Below are positions 1 to 7,722 of a DNA stretch of 64,000 nucleotides, in pieces (position 1 is the first letter of the stretch; each line of letters begins with the position of its first letter). The stretch lies in assembly GCA_034414595.1 (NCBI GenBank), contig DAOULY010000021.1, forward strand, positions 434,001 to 498,000. Direction: 5' to 3'. Position numbers and translations under genes: made by a program. The notes beneath the pieces were generated by a model, which was given only the letters and a program-made list of their open reading frames with translations, did no database searches and was not told the DNA's origin. This DNA is from DAOULY01 sp034414595. GTDB lineage: Bacteria; Chloroflexota; Dehalococcoidia; SZUA-161; JAUWZY01.

Positions 1-90
1 AAAGCAAACCAATTGCCCTCGTGAAGATCGCCTTCGTCATAAAACTTAGGTTATAGCTATATAATATATACAAAGGGAGGTATTTTCGCC

Positions 91-549
91 GTGGCACTGG
101 AAAGTGAAGCGGAATTAAATCGAATCCTTGGCTTTATCGCAAGCAAACTGGAGAGTTTAAAAGGGAGATTCCCCCATCTTGATAACTTCGACCCCGACAA
201 AGTCATTTTTAGTTCGTCCATTCACTATAGCAATAACGTGCAGTGGATGCCCAATCCCCAGTATAAGGAATTGGAAAAGGCAAGAGAAGAAGAAATCAAG
301 AAAGGAATCAAGAGAAAGAGGGGGCCTATTTATAGGGAGATTCCCATTTATCCGGAGAAAGACGGGATCGACATTCGGGTTGAATTTACGCCTCTCGAAC
401 CTGTCGGTGCTAGCGCCGTGCTGCCCTATACACACATAGGAAATCATGCGGTGGAAGTAATTGTACGGGGTGCTGACACAGAGGAGATTAAGGAAATACG
501 TGAGGCAATTTACCGGATTATCGATGAATTAACAGCTAAGGCAGACTAA
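91..549 (+). CDS. Hypothetical protein, 152 aa
   Basis: I do not recognise the family. The GTG start at 91 is chosen because AAAGGGAGG (72-80) lies 10 nt upstream, and a TATAAT hexamer sits at 60-65 without a clear -35 box. The protein is soluble, with no signal peptide or membrane segment. It has a basic patch at residues 70-78 and an acidic, probably helical C-terminus (about 128-150). It is followed by rsgA on the opposite strand, so the two genes converge and share no operon. Nothing in the context suggests a role. Confidence 0.75.
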   Translation: MALESEAELNRILGFIASKLESLKGRFPHLDNFDPDKVIFSSSIHYSNNVQWMPNPQYKELEKAREEEIKKGIKRKRGPIYREIPIYPEKDGIDIRVEFTPLEPVGASAVLPYTHIGNHAVEVIVRGADTEEIKEIREAIYRIIDELTAKAD

Positions 550-638
550 GTGCTCTCTTGAAGATCACCTTGTGTAAGTCGTCAGCAACAATGAGACGTC
601 TTGTGTAATTCTGAACTATCGCAGGCGTTTTTAGTGGT

Positions 639-1727
639 CTAAATACGCTTCCGTATTTCTTTTGACCATTGAGATATCTTTTTCCACTTCGCCTTTTCCT
701 CGAGACGCACACTGTGCTGCTCCTGTGATGCTAAATGACGAAGCTCCGCTTGCAGTTTCTGGTAACTCTCCAAACGAGCAGCATCTAAATCACCTCGCTG
801 GATGGCGGCTTTGACGGCACATCCTGGCTCGGTGTGGTGCCGACAGTCGTTAAAGCGGCACTTCTTGGCAAGTGTCTCGATGTCATTAAAGGCGTTCCGG
901 AGGTCGTCCTCATCGGCCCACATCTGAATCTCCCTCACACCCGGTGTATCAATAACTGCTCCGCCACTGGGAAGAGGAATAAGCTCACGCCTGGTAGTAG
1001 TATGCCTGCCTCTCCGGTCACTCCCTCGAACTTCCCCAATTTCCTGCTTTTCGATACCTAGCAAGGCATTGATAAGAGCGGACTTGCCAACGCCGGAAGA
1101 GCCGAGAAAAGCGGCCGTTTTTCCTCTGGTCAGGTATCCCCTCAGCGAATCCAGTCCTATCCGTTCCGTAGCGCTGACCGGGTAGATGGGAACACCCGAA
1201 GCAACAATCTCGACATTCTGGACGTAAACATCGACATCCGCACACAAGTCCATCTTATTGAGAACAATTACCGGTGAAGCCCCACTGTTCCAGGCAAGGA
1301 TGAGGTAGCGCTCGATCCTTCGCAAGTTGAAATTTCTGCCGCCATCCAGTCCGCTGACAATGAAGACAGTGTCCACATTAGCGGCGACGACCTGCTCTTC
1401 TGTCCTTTCTCCCGCAACTTTCCGGGAGAATTTGCTTTTCCTGGGTAATATGGCATGAATCACACCCTCCTGCTTGTCAGCCTGTGGCTTGACAACTACC
1501 CAGTCACCGACAGCCGGATACTTATCGCCTGTCCCGACCTGATGTTGCATTTTGCCAGATACTTTCGCAGATAGTTCTCCATACCGGCTATATACCTGAT
1601 AGGAGTTCCTATGCTCAGAAACAACTCTAGCGGGCACGGAGCCAGGAGTCTTGCACAACTGAAAGTGCTTCCGGAAAAAGGAATCCCACCCTAATTCCCT
1701 CAGGTACTGTAATGAATACTCAGTCAT
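639..1727 (-). CDS. rsgA: Small ribosomal subunit biogenesis GTPase RsgA
   Basis: Circularly permuted GTPase that checks late 30S subunit maturation and releases assembly factors (family knowledge). The 362-aa protein shows an N-terminal OB-fold region (about 30-100), then the G motifs in permuted order: G4 NKMD (157-160), G1 GSSGVGKS (209-216), G3 DTPG (260-263). A C-terminal zinc knuckle follows (Cys290, Cys295, His297, Cys303). The open frame extends to 1835, but the ATG at 1727 has a good AAAGGAGAA site and matches the family N-terminus. A hairpin with a T-run (1791-1826) lies upstream in the same direction, so the gene may be insulated or attenuated. Confidence 0.95.
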   Translation of the reverse strand: MTEYSLQYLRELGWDSFFRKHFQLCKTPGSVPARVVSEHRNSYQVYSRYGELSAKVSGKMQHQVGTGDKYPAVGDWVVVKPQADKQEGVIHAILPRKSKFSRKVAGERTEEQVVAANVDTVFIVSGLDGGRNFNLRRIERYLILAWNSGASPVIVLNKMDLCADVDVYVQNVEIVASGVPIYPVSATERIGLDSLRGYLTRGKTAAFLGSSGVGKSALINALLGIEKQEIGEVRGSDRRGRHTTTRRELIPLPSGGAVIDTPGVREIQMWADEDDLRNAFNDIETLAKKCRFNDCRHHTEPGCAVKAAIQRGDLDAARLESYQKLQAELRHLASQEQHSVRLEEKAKWKKISQWSKEIRKRI

Positions 1728-1790
1728 TGTGTTTCTCCTTTTGCTAAGATAAGGCGATTGTTGAGAATCTTGCTGCGGACTGAGTCTGAT

Positions 1791-1826
1791 AAAAGAACAG
1801 GCCGCGCATGTATCACGCCCGCGGCC
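1791..1826 (-). terminator. Hairpin plus T-run upstream of rsgA
   Basis: On the minus strand GGCCGCG (1826-1820) pairs with CGCGGCC (1806-1800) across a 13-nt loop and is followed by TGTTCTTTT. This is a candidate Rho-independent terminator or attenuator between the upstream small transcript and rsgA. A second terminator lies 45 nt further upstream. Confidence 0.5.
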
Positions 1827-1869
1827 AATTTTCAAGTTATTTGCTCTACTCCTTATACAGGAGAGGTAT

Positions 1870-1897
1870 GAAAAAGACCGTTCCCGGTGGAACGGCC
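1870..1897 (-). terminator. Rho-independent terminator of the small 20-codon transcript
   Basis: On the minus strand GGCCGTTCC and GGAACGGTC form a 9-bp stem with one G-U pair and a 3-4-nt loop, followed directly by TCTTTTT. It ends the unit that begins at the consensus promoter at 2046-2074. It would also end any readthrough from the AAA gene. Confidence 0.75.
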
Positions 1898-1923
1898 AAT
1901 AGATTTCAATCAGTCAGAGAATA

Positions 1924-1986
1924 CTACTTGGCCGGAAACCTGCCGGGGCGCAATATGGTAGGAAATCGCCGGTATTCAACAATCAT
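1924..1986 (-). CDS. 20-aa peptide gene in its own short transcription unit
   Basis: The ATG at 1986 follows a near-perfect Shine-Dalgarno AAAGGAGG (1994-2001) by 7 nt. The frame encodes MIVEYRRFPTILRPGRFPAK and stops at 1924-1926. A TTGACT-N17-TAATAT promoter lies 60 nt upstream and a strong terminator about 30 nt downstream, giving an RNA of roughly 170 nt. The peptide is basic with two FP motifs and no membrane segment. In the RNA, GTAGGAAA upstream of the ribosome site can pair with TTTCCTAC inside the ORF, and the site's GGGGCG with CGCCCC (1945-1950), so initiation could be structure-controlled. It may be a peptide gene, or an sRNA with an incidental ORF. I recognise no family. Confidence 0.5.
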   Translation of the reverse strand: MIVEYRRFPTILRPGRFPAK

Positions 1987-2045
1987 ATACGCCCCTCCTT
2001 TCTGGTTTCCTACTGATAGCTTGAATCGGTTTCTACTTCCGTCGG

Positions 2046-2074
2046 ATATTACCACAATCATCTTGGCAAGTCAA
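2046..2074 (-). promoter_or_regulatory. Sigma-70 promoter of the small transcript
   Basis: The minus strand carries TTGACT (2069-2074), a 17-bp spacer and TAATAT (2046-2051), close to consensus. The start should fall near 2039, about 50 nt before the 20-codon ORF. It lies downstream of the AAA gene's stop codon, so it is not needed for that gene. Confidence 0.7.
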
Positions 2075-2209
2075 GCTGGCACTGAACCCCCATCACCCGT
2101 GAACCCAATAATAAAGCGTTACGTACAATACTCAGTGATCAGGAACAGACCGGCTGAGCTGGCGGAAATAAGGGCGCGCAGATGCTGTCCATGCTCTTTC
2201 AGGCAGCTC

Positions 2210-3415
2210 TCAGAAACCTCGAGCCTGGTCCAAGTACTCCTTGGCAGCCTGTATCAATTCACCGAACATTTCAACCTCCTCCGTGCCGGTGAGCTCTTTT
2301 AGCGCCTTGGCGTACCAAGAAGACAGCACCGGTTTCTTTTTCCTCACCACCTGCTCGAAGTCTGACATGGTAAGTTCTCTCCGTGGTCTCTTTTCACTGA
2401 TTCTCTCCCTCAGCGGAATTTTGGCAGCTTTCTGGCATATGTCAGAAAGCTCAGCTGAGGCATAGCCTTCGGTCATCTTGGATAGCTGCTCAAGACTTAC
2501 TGACTTGGATACAGGTTTATCTTTTAGATTGAGTTCTAATATCTTCCGCCGAGCCTTGAAGTCCGGATGTGGGATGAAAATAGTGGTGTCAAATCTGCCC
2601 GGCCTTCTCAGCGCAACATCTACGTCCCAGGGCCGGTTGGTTGCGGCAAGGACGAGGTAATCCGGAGGAGAACCCTTGAACTCCAATCCGTCCATCTGTG
2701 CAAGGAGTTCGCTCACCAGGCTCCGTTCGTGGCCCTCCATTGAGGCCGAGCGTTCGCCTGCCAGGGAGTCAATTTCGTCGAAGAACAGTATTGCCTTTGG
2801 ATGCTGTCTCGCCAGAGCAAACACCTCTCTGATGTTCTTCTCCGATTCACCGACATACTTGTCCTTGATATCGCTAGTCTTTAGATTGATGAATGCTGCA
2901 TCGCACTCAGCAGCAGTAGCAGCAGCAAGCATAGTCTTGCCACAGCCAGGGGGCCCATAGAGTATAATGCCTCCGCCGGGCTTCACCCCGAAGTGTTGGT
3001 ACTCTTCGGGGTACATAAAGGGATAGATGATGGCCTCTTTGATGTTCTCTTTGACATCCGCCATACCGGCGATGTCAGCGAATCGCACCTTTGGCTTCTC
3101 GGCGAGGATCAAACTTTTAGCTCTTTCCTCGCTCCGCGCCTGAGCAGTTTTTGGCGCTGTGCCCTGCTCCGCCTTTTCTGCTGGTTGCGGCCCGTTGCCA
3201 TTCCCGAGAGACCCTGCAATCTCTCGGAACTTCCTGGATCTCTCAAGCAGTTCCTTTCTTCTCGGTGGCGGTGATAACCCTGCAAGGTAGCCTAATAATT
3301 GAGAGCAATTGGCATACTCGACTCTTGCTTTGGCAATTTCGCCTTGCTCGTAGTATTTCTTGGCCGCCCGGTGGCATTTCTCGAATCTGTTTTTGAGTTT
3401 GTCGATCAGGTCCAA
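2210..3415 (-). CDS. MIT-domain AAA ATPase, Vps4-like
   Basis: A 401-aa ATPase starting at TTG (3415) with AGGAGAA upstream. Residues 1-45 are charged, helical and resemble an MIT three-helix bundle. A low-complexity linker follows (70-100), then one classical AAA module: Walker A GPPGCGKT (154-161), Walker B ILFFDEID (209-216), second region of homology ending RRPGRFD (270-276), and a C-terminal helical lid. MIT plus a single AAA cassette is the architecture of Vps4/CdvC, which remodel ESCRT-III polymers. No ESCRT-III-like gene is visible in the window, so the substrate is unknown. A structured leader (3455-3540), also found upstream of the GNAT gene at 40.2 kb, precedes it. Confidence 0.85.
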   Translation of the reverse strand: MDLIDKLKNRFEKCHRAAKKYYEQGEIAKARVEYANCSQLLGYLAGLSPPPRRKELLERSRKFREIAGSLGNGNGPQPAEKAEQGTAPKTAQARSEERAKSLILAEKPKVRFADIAGMADVKENIKEAIIYPFMYPEEYQHFGVKPGGGIILYGPPGCGKTMLAAATAAECDAAFINLKTSDIKDKYVGESEKNIREVFALARQHPKAILFFDEIDSLAGERSASMEGHERSLVSELLAQMDGLEFKGSPPDYLVLAATNRPWDVDVALRRPGRFDTTIFIPHPDFKARRKILELNLKDKPVSKSVSLEQLSKMTEGYASAELSDICQKAAKIPLRERISEKRPRRELTMSDFEQVVRKKKPVLSSWYAKALKELTGTEEVEMFGELIQAAKEYLDQARGF

Positions 3416-3454
3416 TGCTTTTCTCCTGTACGTCTTCTGCAGAAGTCAGACATT

Positions 3455-3540
3455 TAGCCTCTGGAAATAACGGACACCTCAGATTCCAAAGCTCTGCCCC
3501 CTGACGGTATAATTATAGCCCTTCTCGCCTCTAATGTCCC
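3455..3540 (-). promoter_or_regulatory. Promoter and hairpin leader of the AAA gene
   Basis: On the minus strand GGGACA (3535-3540), a 17-bp spacer and TATAAT (3512-3517) form a plausible promoter. The following 60 nt contain an 8-bp stem (CTTTGGAA with TTCCAGAG, including G-U pairing) whose loop ends in GTCCGTTA. A gap-free relative of this segment, about 78% identical by eye, lies at 40276-40343 with its stem preserved. It appears to be a duplicated promoter-leader module. Confidence 0.55.
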
Positions 3541-3609
3541 GCTCTTGCCCTCCTTTCCGCGCTTTGATACCTCAGAAGAGCGTCCTGCGCAGATAAATAC
3601 CAGCGCGTT

Positions 3610-3762
3610 CTAAGTAAAAGCTCTCGCAATCCAGAGAACGCCGGATACCACGAAATAACCGCCAACAAGGTACGGCAAGATCCTTGGCACTAAGACGATA
3701 AACCCACCAAGCACTACACTTAGTATCCCTACGATCAGGATCAGTACTTCGTTACCCTCCAT
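3610..3762 (-). CDS. Small membrane protein, DUF3096-like, 50 aa
   Basis: The ATG at 3762 has a GGAGG site 6 nt upstream and the frame stops at TAG 3610-3612. The product is almost entirely hydrophobic: one segment at about residues 6-27, a VPR turn at 25-27, and a second segment at about 28-47. The pattern of a glycine-rich helix, a VPR(I/L)L turn and a second helix is that of DUF3096, a family of unknown function. It lies upstream of the AAA gene on the same strand but with the AAA promoter in between. Confidence 0.7.
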   Translation of the reverse strand: MEGNEVLILIVGILSVVLGGFIVLVPRILPYLVGGYFVVSGVLWIARAFT

Positions 3763-4065
3763 TTAAGCCTCCGTTCGGGATATTCAAGAATTATCCCTGG
3801 AATAAATAGCTGCCACTTCGTTCAGTCCTAGTCCCTAGTCGGTTCCGATTGCTCTGGTACACTGAGGTGTACCACACAAAACGCCTCGTAAGTGTTTCGT
3901 CCATCTTGGTGCCATACTGTCTAATCTCCGTCTCTGGCTCCACTCTGCTACCCGTTTTTCATGAGGCAGTGGCCATCCCACAAATGACATACTTTTCGCA
4001 AGTGCGCACCATTTACAGGAAGCAAAGACGAACAGGCGAAGCGGAACCTCAGGCCAATTTGGAGC
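3763..4065. other. Intergenic stretch with one perfect hairpin
   Basis: No gene is convincing here. TGGTACAC and GTGTACCA (3855-3874) form an 8-bp stem with a TGAG loop. It sits downstream of hsp20 and may mark its transcript end, although no T-run follows. An open frame at 3849-4094 (+) lacks a ribosome site and overlaps the end of hsp20. Confidence 0.4.
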
Positions 4066-4539
4066 TCATTTGGCCTTTACTTGGATCTTGGTAGGTACTG
4101 CTTCCTTGGCCTTCGGCAAGCGTACCTCTAATATCCCATCTGCGTAGTTGGCCTCGATCTTACCCGTTTCCACAGCTGCAGGCACGGAGATTGAGCGGGA
4201 GAAAGCACCGTAGCAAAGCTCACAGCGGTGGTATTCCTCCCCCTTCACTTCCTCTGAGGCTTTGCGCTCACCTTTGATGGTGAGAGTGTCACCTGTCATA
4301 GAGATGTCAACGTCCTCTTTCTTTACCCCAGGAAGCTCTGCTCGGACGATGAAGCTGTCTTCCTTCTCGTACATCTCCACAGAGGGCGACCAAGCCATCT
4401 CCTCCGCTGGGAACCGCCTCCACATTATGCGGAAGGGCCATCCAGCAATAGCCTCCTCCATAAGACGCTCCATCTCCTCCATCTCCCTCCAAGGCCTCCA
4501 TGGTCTCAGCGCTGGTGGTCTCCATCTCTCCAGTACCAT
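4066..4539 (-). CDS. hsp20: Hsp20 / alpha-crystallin family small heat-shock protein
   Basis: An ATP-independent holdase chaperone that binds unfolding proteins as a large cytoplasmic oligomer (family role). The 157-aa protein has a Trp/Arg/Glu-rich N-terminal arm (1-45) and an alpha-crystallin domain (about 50-145) with ELPGVKKED and the hallmark GILEVRLPK near its end. The C-terminal IQV tripeptide is the I-x-I/V anchor used in oligomer assembly. The ATG at 4539 has AAAGGAGG upstream. An imperfect palindrome at 4670-4705 lies where a heat-shock operator would be expected. Confidence 0.95.
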   Translation of the reverse strand: MVLERWRPPALRPWRPWREMEEMERLMEEAIAGWPFRIMWRRFPAEEMAWSPSVEMYEKEDSFIVRAELPGVKKEDVDISMTGDTLTIKGERKASEEVKGEEYHRCELCYGAFSRSISVPAAVETGKIEANYADGILEVRLPKAKEAVPTKIQVKAK

Positions 4540-4669
4540 GAGAACCTCCTTTCCTCAGTTTTCGCGTACCACAATCGCCCCTACGGTTCCGCTTCTGAAA
4601 CCTACCCAAGAACGCAACCAGCCCCAGCATTTCACGGCCGGAGCTGAGACTCTCATCTTCTCGATTTCG

Positions 4670-4705
4670 CCTTATTTTGAACCCTTGACTAGTGTTCTAA
4701 TAAGG
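4670..4705 (-). promoter_or_regulatory. Inverted repeat upstream of hsp20, candidate operator
   Basis: The arms CCTTATTTTGAAC (4670-4682) and GTTCTAATAAGG (4694-4705) are complementary except for one mismatch and a one-base bulge, around an 11-bp centre. It resembles neither CIRCE nor HAIR closely. The position 130 bp before hsp20 suggests a heat-shock repressor site. A possible TTGAGA-N17-TATTAC promoter lies just upstream. Confidence 0.4.
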
Positions 4706-4776
4706 TTGAACGATGCTAAGACGGTAATAGCAGCAAACAATAATTATCTCAAGTATCCTGATAGTGAGCTTCAGCT

Positions 4777-5001
4777 CTACGACAGAGAAGGGTCCTGACT
4801 TTCTGCCTTATCTTGAATCCCGTTTCCTTGTTCGCTAAGTAACAACTCCTTGCAACGCTCCATGTTCTCAATCACAGCATCGGCCTTCACTACGAGATCT
4901 GCCCGCGAATGAGAGAGCGCATATTTTACGATATAAGATAAATCCTGCATCGCGACTTCCGCGTGATTGCGAATCTGAGCCCATATCCAGCCGTCCTGCA
5001 T
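4777..5001 (-). CDS. Hypothetical small protein, 74 aa
   Basis: The ATG at 5001 is preferred because GAAGGGGA precedes it; the frame is open to 5034. The product is soluble and helical with a charged C-terminus, and starts MQDGWIWAQIRNHAEVAMQD. I recognise no family. A TTGACA box at 5124-5129, followed 18 bp later by TTATGT on the minus strand, could drive it. It lies between the hsp20 promoter region and the envelope-stress operon on the same strand, with no obvious functional link. Confidence 0.5.
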   Translation of the reverse strand: MQDGWIWAQIRNHAEVAMQDLSYIVKYALSHSRADLVVKADAVIENMERCKELLLSEQGNGIQDKAESQDPSLS

Positions 5002-5508
5002 CGGATCCCCTTCAATTAAGTGTTGCTCCCGCAATCTGAATCACTCAGCTTGGCACAGTTCAGCGGCCGCTACCGGATGCGGGGCCTCATATATTGCAAA
5101 CATAACGCTCACCTATGTCTCGGTGTCAATCTATATTTAGTTCACATTTTCTCCCCAGCTCGCCGCACTCCAAACTGTGTCCCTAAGATTCCGACCAAAT
5201 ATAAACATTGGGAACACAATTTTTGCTTTCACAAAAAACCCTTCAAGTCGACGTCAGCACCGCAACTTTCAACGGTATATCCATTTACGGTTTATCTGGT
5301 CGGTAAGCTTAGCGATGGGATAAAAGTATTTTCGTGGTGTCGATGGCAAGTGGAGTTCGGTAGCTCAGGGCTCTATTTACCAGCTTCCGTATAGGCTTTG
5401 CCCCATGCATATTATACGCTGAGGCAAATGCCTTCCATTCTGCACCGCACCAGCCACGGGCTGGGCTCTCTTCGGCTTTTCAAAAAGTCAAAAAAGGCTT
5501 TTACCTCC
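5002..5508. other. Intergenic region without a convincing gene
   Basis: A possible minus-strand promoter (5100-5129) serves the 74-aa ORF. The plus-strand frame at 5020-5394 has no ribosome site, low-complexity composition and no family resemblance, so I leave it out. A/T tracts just after 5508 may terminate the operon that ends at 5509. Confidence 0.4.
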
Positions 5509-5685
5509 TTAACGCCTTCTCCTCCCGGTCAAAGCCAGGACGTTAGTGGCTAAGGCGACAAGACCTATGCCGAAGAGAGCCCATATCCAGCCGCCCCATC
5601 CCAAAGCAAGCCCTAATACCCAGAGCAAGAGGAGAACGAAAGTCGCTACCCATAGGACCAGCATTGTCATTGCTCCGCGCATCAT
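5509..5685 (-). CDS. Small membrane protein, 58 aa
   Basis: The ATG at 5685 follows GGAAGGA, and the stop is TAA 5509-5511. Residues 8-29 and 31-52 form two hydrophobic segments separated by GWGG, and the protein ends in four arginines, predicting a cytoplasmic C-terminus. Size and pattern resemble the tiny Lmo0937-type membrane proteins often found with stress genes, but I cannot assign a family firmly. It follows the DUF2273 gene by 79 nt on the same strand and is probably the last gene of the AmaP/Asp23 operon. Confidence 0.65.
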   Translation of the reverse strand: MMRGAMTMLVLWVATFVLLLLWVLGLALGWGGWIWALFGIGLVALATNVLALTGRRRR

Positions 5686-5764
5686 CCACGTCCTTCCCAG
5701 TTTGTTATCAGCATGTGTGCAGTGCCTTCCTTGGCTTTTTATCGGTGATGCTTCGGTGCCAGAC

Positions 5765-5968
5765 TTATCTCGGTGGCTTTCTGCCCCTGCTGATCATGAA
5801 GCGCTCATAGAGTTCGAGGAGATCGATCTCCCCGGTAAAGAACTTGCCGATAAGCCAGCCAATGAGAATGAATAGCCCCAGCAGAAAAGCCTTTAGGGCA
5901 CCATACCATATAAGGACAGCACCTATCACTAACCCGATGAAAGCACCGATTATCTTTGGGTTCAGCAT
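5765..5968 (-). CDS. DUF2273 small integral membrane protein
   Basis: A 67-aa protein with two closely spaced hydrophobic segments (about 5-22 and 25-43) joined by YGALKAF, then a charged tail ending RGRKPPR. DUF2273 proteins are habitual neighbours of AmaP and Asp23 in Gram-positive-type envelope-stress operons. That is the arrangement here: the gene starts 13 nt after the amaP stop. It probably works with AmaP at the cytoplasmic membrane; the biochemical role is unknown. Confidence 0.8.
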   Translation of the reverse strand: MLNPKIIGAFIGLVIGAVLIWYGALKAFLLGLFILIGWLIGKFFTGEIDLLELYERFMISRGRKPPR

Positions 5969-5981
5969 CTTCTATGCCTCA

Positions 5982-6545
5982 TCAGCGCACAGCCAACCGC
6001 TTTGCTTCCACCGACTCATACTTGGTCTTGACATCCACCTCCGCTACGGGCAGCCCGGTTAGCAGCTCCACTTCCTCCCTAATCTTGCTCTGCAACTCAG
6101 CGCTGATCTCGGGTATGTTGCTTCCCAGGGCCACCGATGGCCGACAGGAAATAAGCAGACCTCCTGCCCTCTCTCCTACACTGCAACTGACATCACGCAC
6201 ATTGTGAACGTTGGCAGCGGCCTTCTCGGCCAGTTCGCAAACGCTATCCCGATCTATTGTGGTGATGCCCTGTTCAGTGGAGCTGATAAGTAAAGGAACC
6301 GGCTTGCGGCGGGGTATCAATTCGAAGAACAGCAAAGCGAGCATACCTAAGGCAATGATTGCAGCAACAGCTATAATTGCAGCTGCACCACCCCCGCTGG
6401 CATCGGCAGCTCCTTGTAGCTGCGACTGGAAACCGCGGAACACATCTGGGGAGGTTGCTCCAGTAGCGACAAGCAGGGTGATCACTGCCCCAGCAAGTAT
6501 AACAAGGCTGATAATCACAACTATTACTCGATTAAAAACGGACAC
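5982..6545 (-). CDS. amaP: AmaP-like alkaline shock membrane anchor protein
   Basis: AmaP anchors Asp23-family proteins to the membrane (family knowledge). This 187-aa protein has a first membrane segment at about 6-28, a Ser/Gly/Ala-rich loop, a second segment at about 54-74, then a cytoplasmic domain (85-187). The domain's Asp23-like pattern includes ERAGGLLISCRPSV and a late amphipathic helix. It lies between two Asp23-family genes upstream and a DUF2273 gene downstream on the same strand, which is the expected cassette order. Confidence 0.8.
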   Translation of the reverse strand: MSVFNRVIVVIISLVILAGAVITLLVATGATSPDVFRGFQSQLQGAADASGGGAAAIIAVAAIIALGMLALLFFELIPRRKPVPLLISSTEQGITTIDRDSVCELAEKAAANVHNVRDVSCSVGERAGGLLISCRPSVALGSNIPEISAELQSKIREEVELLTGLPVAEVDVKTKYESVEAKRLAVR

Positions 6546-6605
6546 ACTTATACCCTTTCATCCGGTTATGCTTTGAAAGACCTGTGGATTTCTTTCGGGG
6601 AATCA

Positions 6606-7202
6606 CTACTCCACCTTTCCTGGCATTCTCTCAGGGAACGCGATGCCCACCACCTTCACGTTGATCTCCTTGGCCACGAGTCCGGCGAGATCCAAGAGGC
6701 GGGCAGCGACCCTCTTTCGGACCTCGATGATGATGTTGGGAATACTGAACCCATATATGACATTCAGCGCAAGGTCAACGATGGCCTCTCTCTTCCCGAC
6801 CTCAACTTCCACTCCTCTGGCCCTCCGCTCAGCGCCTGTCAGACGTTCAGCCAGGGTGCGACGAATGGAAGTGGAGCCCAAGCTGTCCACCCCTTCTACC
6901 TCCTTGGCGGCCACCCCGGCGATCGAGGCTATGACCTCGTCTTCTATGGTGGTTTCGCCAGCTACAAGGAACTCTGAAACCTTTTCCAGGTCCTCCAGCT
7001 TCTGCGCCATCTCTTCTTCTCTAATTCTCTTCTCAGCCATTTTCTCTTCCTCCCTCGTTTTTCTTGCCCCTCTCCTCCTCGGTGTACCACGTACCCGAGC
7101 AGGTGAGGGAGCCTTTTCTTCTTCCAATCTTCGTTCCGTCGTTTCTCTTTCTGCCTCCTTTGCTACCTCTTCCAACGGCTGCGCCATCTCTTCTTCTGCC
7201 AT
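6606..7202 (-). CDS. Asp23/Gls24 family protein, copy 1
   Basis: Envelope-stress protein family that forms a cytoplasmic layer bound to AmaP. From ATG 7202 (RBS GAAGGAGGG) it is 198 aa: a very charged Arg/Glu N-terminal region (1-75) and an Asp23 domain (about 80-190) with the hallmarks DEVIASIAGVAAKEVEGV and YGFSIPNIIIEV. A second ATG at 7040 has an even better site (GGGAGGAAGAG) and gives a 144-aa protein of exactly the paralogue's length and N-terminus. Either two forms are made, or 7040 is the true start and the upstream part is a leader peptide. The gene lies 85 nt after its paralogue. Confidence 0.85.
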   Translation of the reverse strand: MAEEEMAQPLEEVAKEAERETTERRLEEEKAPSPARVRGTPRRRGARKTREEEKMAEKRIREEEMAQKLEDLEKVSEFLVAGETTIEDEVIASIAGVAAKEVEGVDSLGSTSIRRTLAERLTGAERRARGVEVEVGKREAIVDLALNVIYGFSIPNIIIEVRKRVAARLLDLAGLVAKEINVKVVGIAFPERMPGKVE

Positions 7203-7287
7203 CTTCTTCCCTCCTTCGCTTCTTCCGAAGGAAATTACACCACGGTTGCTGAACCCTACAGCATGTTCAACCACCTCGAAAGATTGT

Positions 7288-7722
7288 CTACTCCAGCTTA
7301 CCCGGCGCTCTCTCCGGGAACTCGATGCCCACTACCTGCACGTTGATCTCCTTGGCCACGAGTCCGGCGACCTCCAGGAGGCGAGTAGCGACCTTCTTAC
7401 GGACCTCGATGACGATTTTGGGGATGCTGAAACCGTATATAACATTCAGCGCAAGGTCAACGATGGCTTCCTTCTTTCCCACCTCGACCTCTACCCCTCT
7501 GGCTCTTCGCTCAGCAGTTCCGAGAGCCTCAGCGACACTGCGTCGCACAGAGGTCCTGCCCAAACTGGCCACACCCTCTACTTCCTGGGCAGCCACCCCG
7601 GCGACCGAGGCTATGACCTCGTCATCTATGGAGGTCTCACCGGCTACTACAAACTCTTCAACCCTTTCCAGTTCCTCCAACTTCTCTGCCATCTCTTCTT
7701 CTCTGATTCTCTCCTCTGCCAT
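7288..7722 (-). CDS. Asp23/Gls24 family protein, copy 2
   Basis: A 144-aa Asp23-domain protein, first gene of the operon, starting at ATG 7722 behind GAGGAGG. Residues 1-25 are a Glu-rich helix. The domain carries DEVIASVAGVAAQEVEGV and YGFSIPKIVIEV, nearly the same as copy 1, so the pair is a recent tandem duplication. Differences concentrate around residues 65-75 (EALGTAERR against ERLTGAERR). Two Asp23 proteins with one AmaP suggest a mixed scaffold. I found no convincing promoter upstream. Confidence 0.88.
   Translation of the reverse strand: MAEERIREEEMAEKLEELERVEEFVVAGETSIDDEVIASVAGVAAQEVEGVASLGRTSVRRSVAEALGTAERRARGVEVEVGKKEAIVDLALNVIYGFSIPKIVIEVRKKVATRLLEVAGLVAKEINVQVVGIEFPERAPGKLE

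Noticed and set aside
1808..2302. 164-aa plus-strand frame spanning the small transcript
   Set aside because: Overlaps promoter, terminator and the AAA gene end; composition not protein-like.
5020..5394. 124-aa plus-strand frame
   Set aside because: No ribosome site, odd Cys/His-rich composition without motif, and the region lacks a promoter in that direction.
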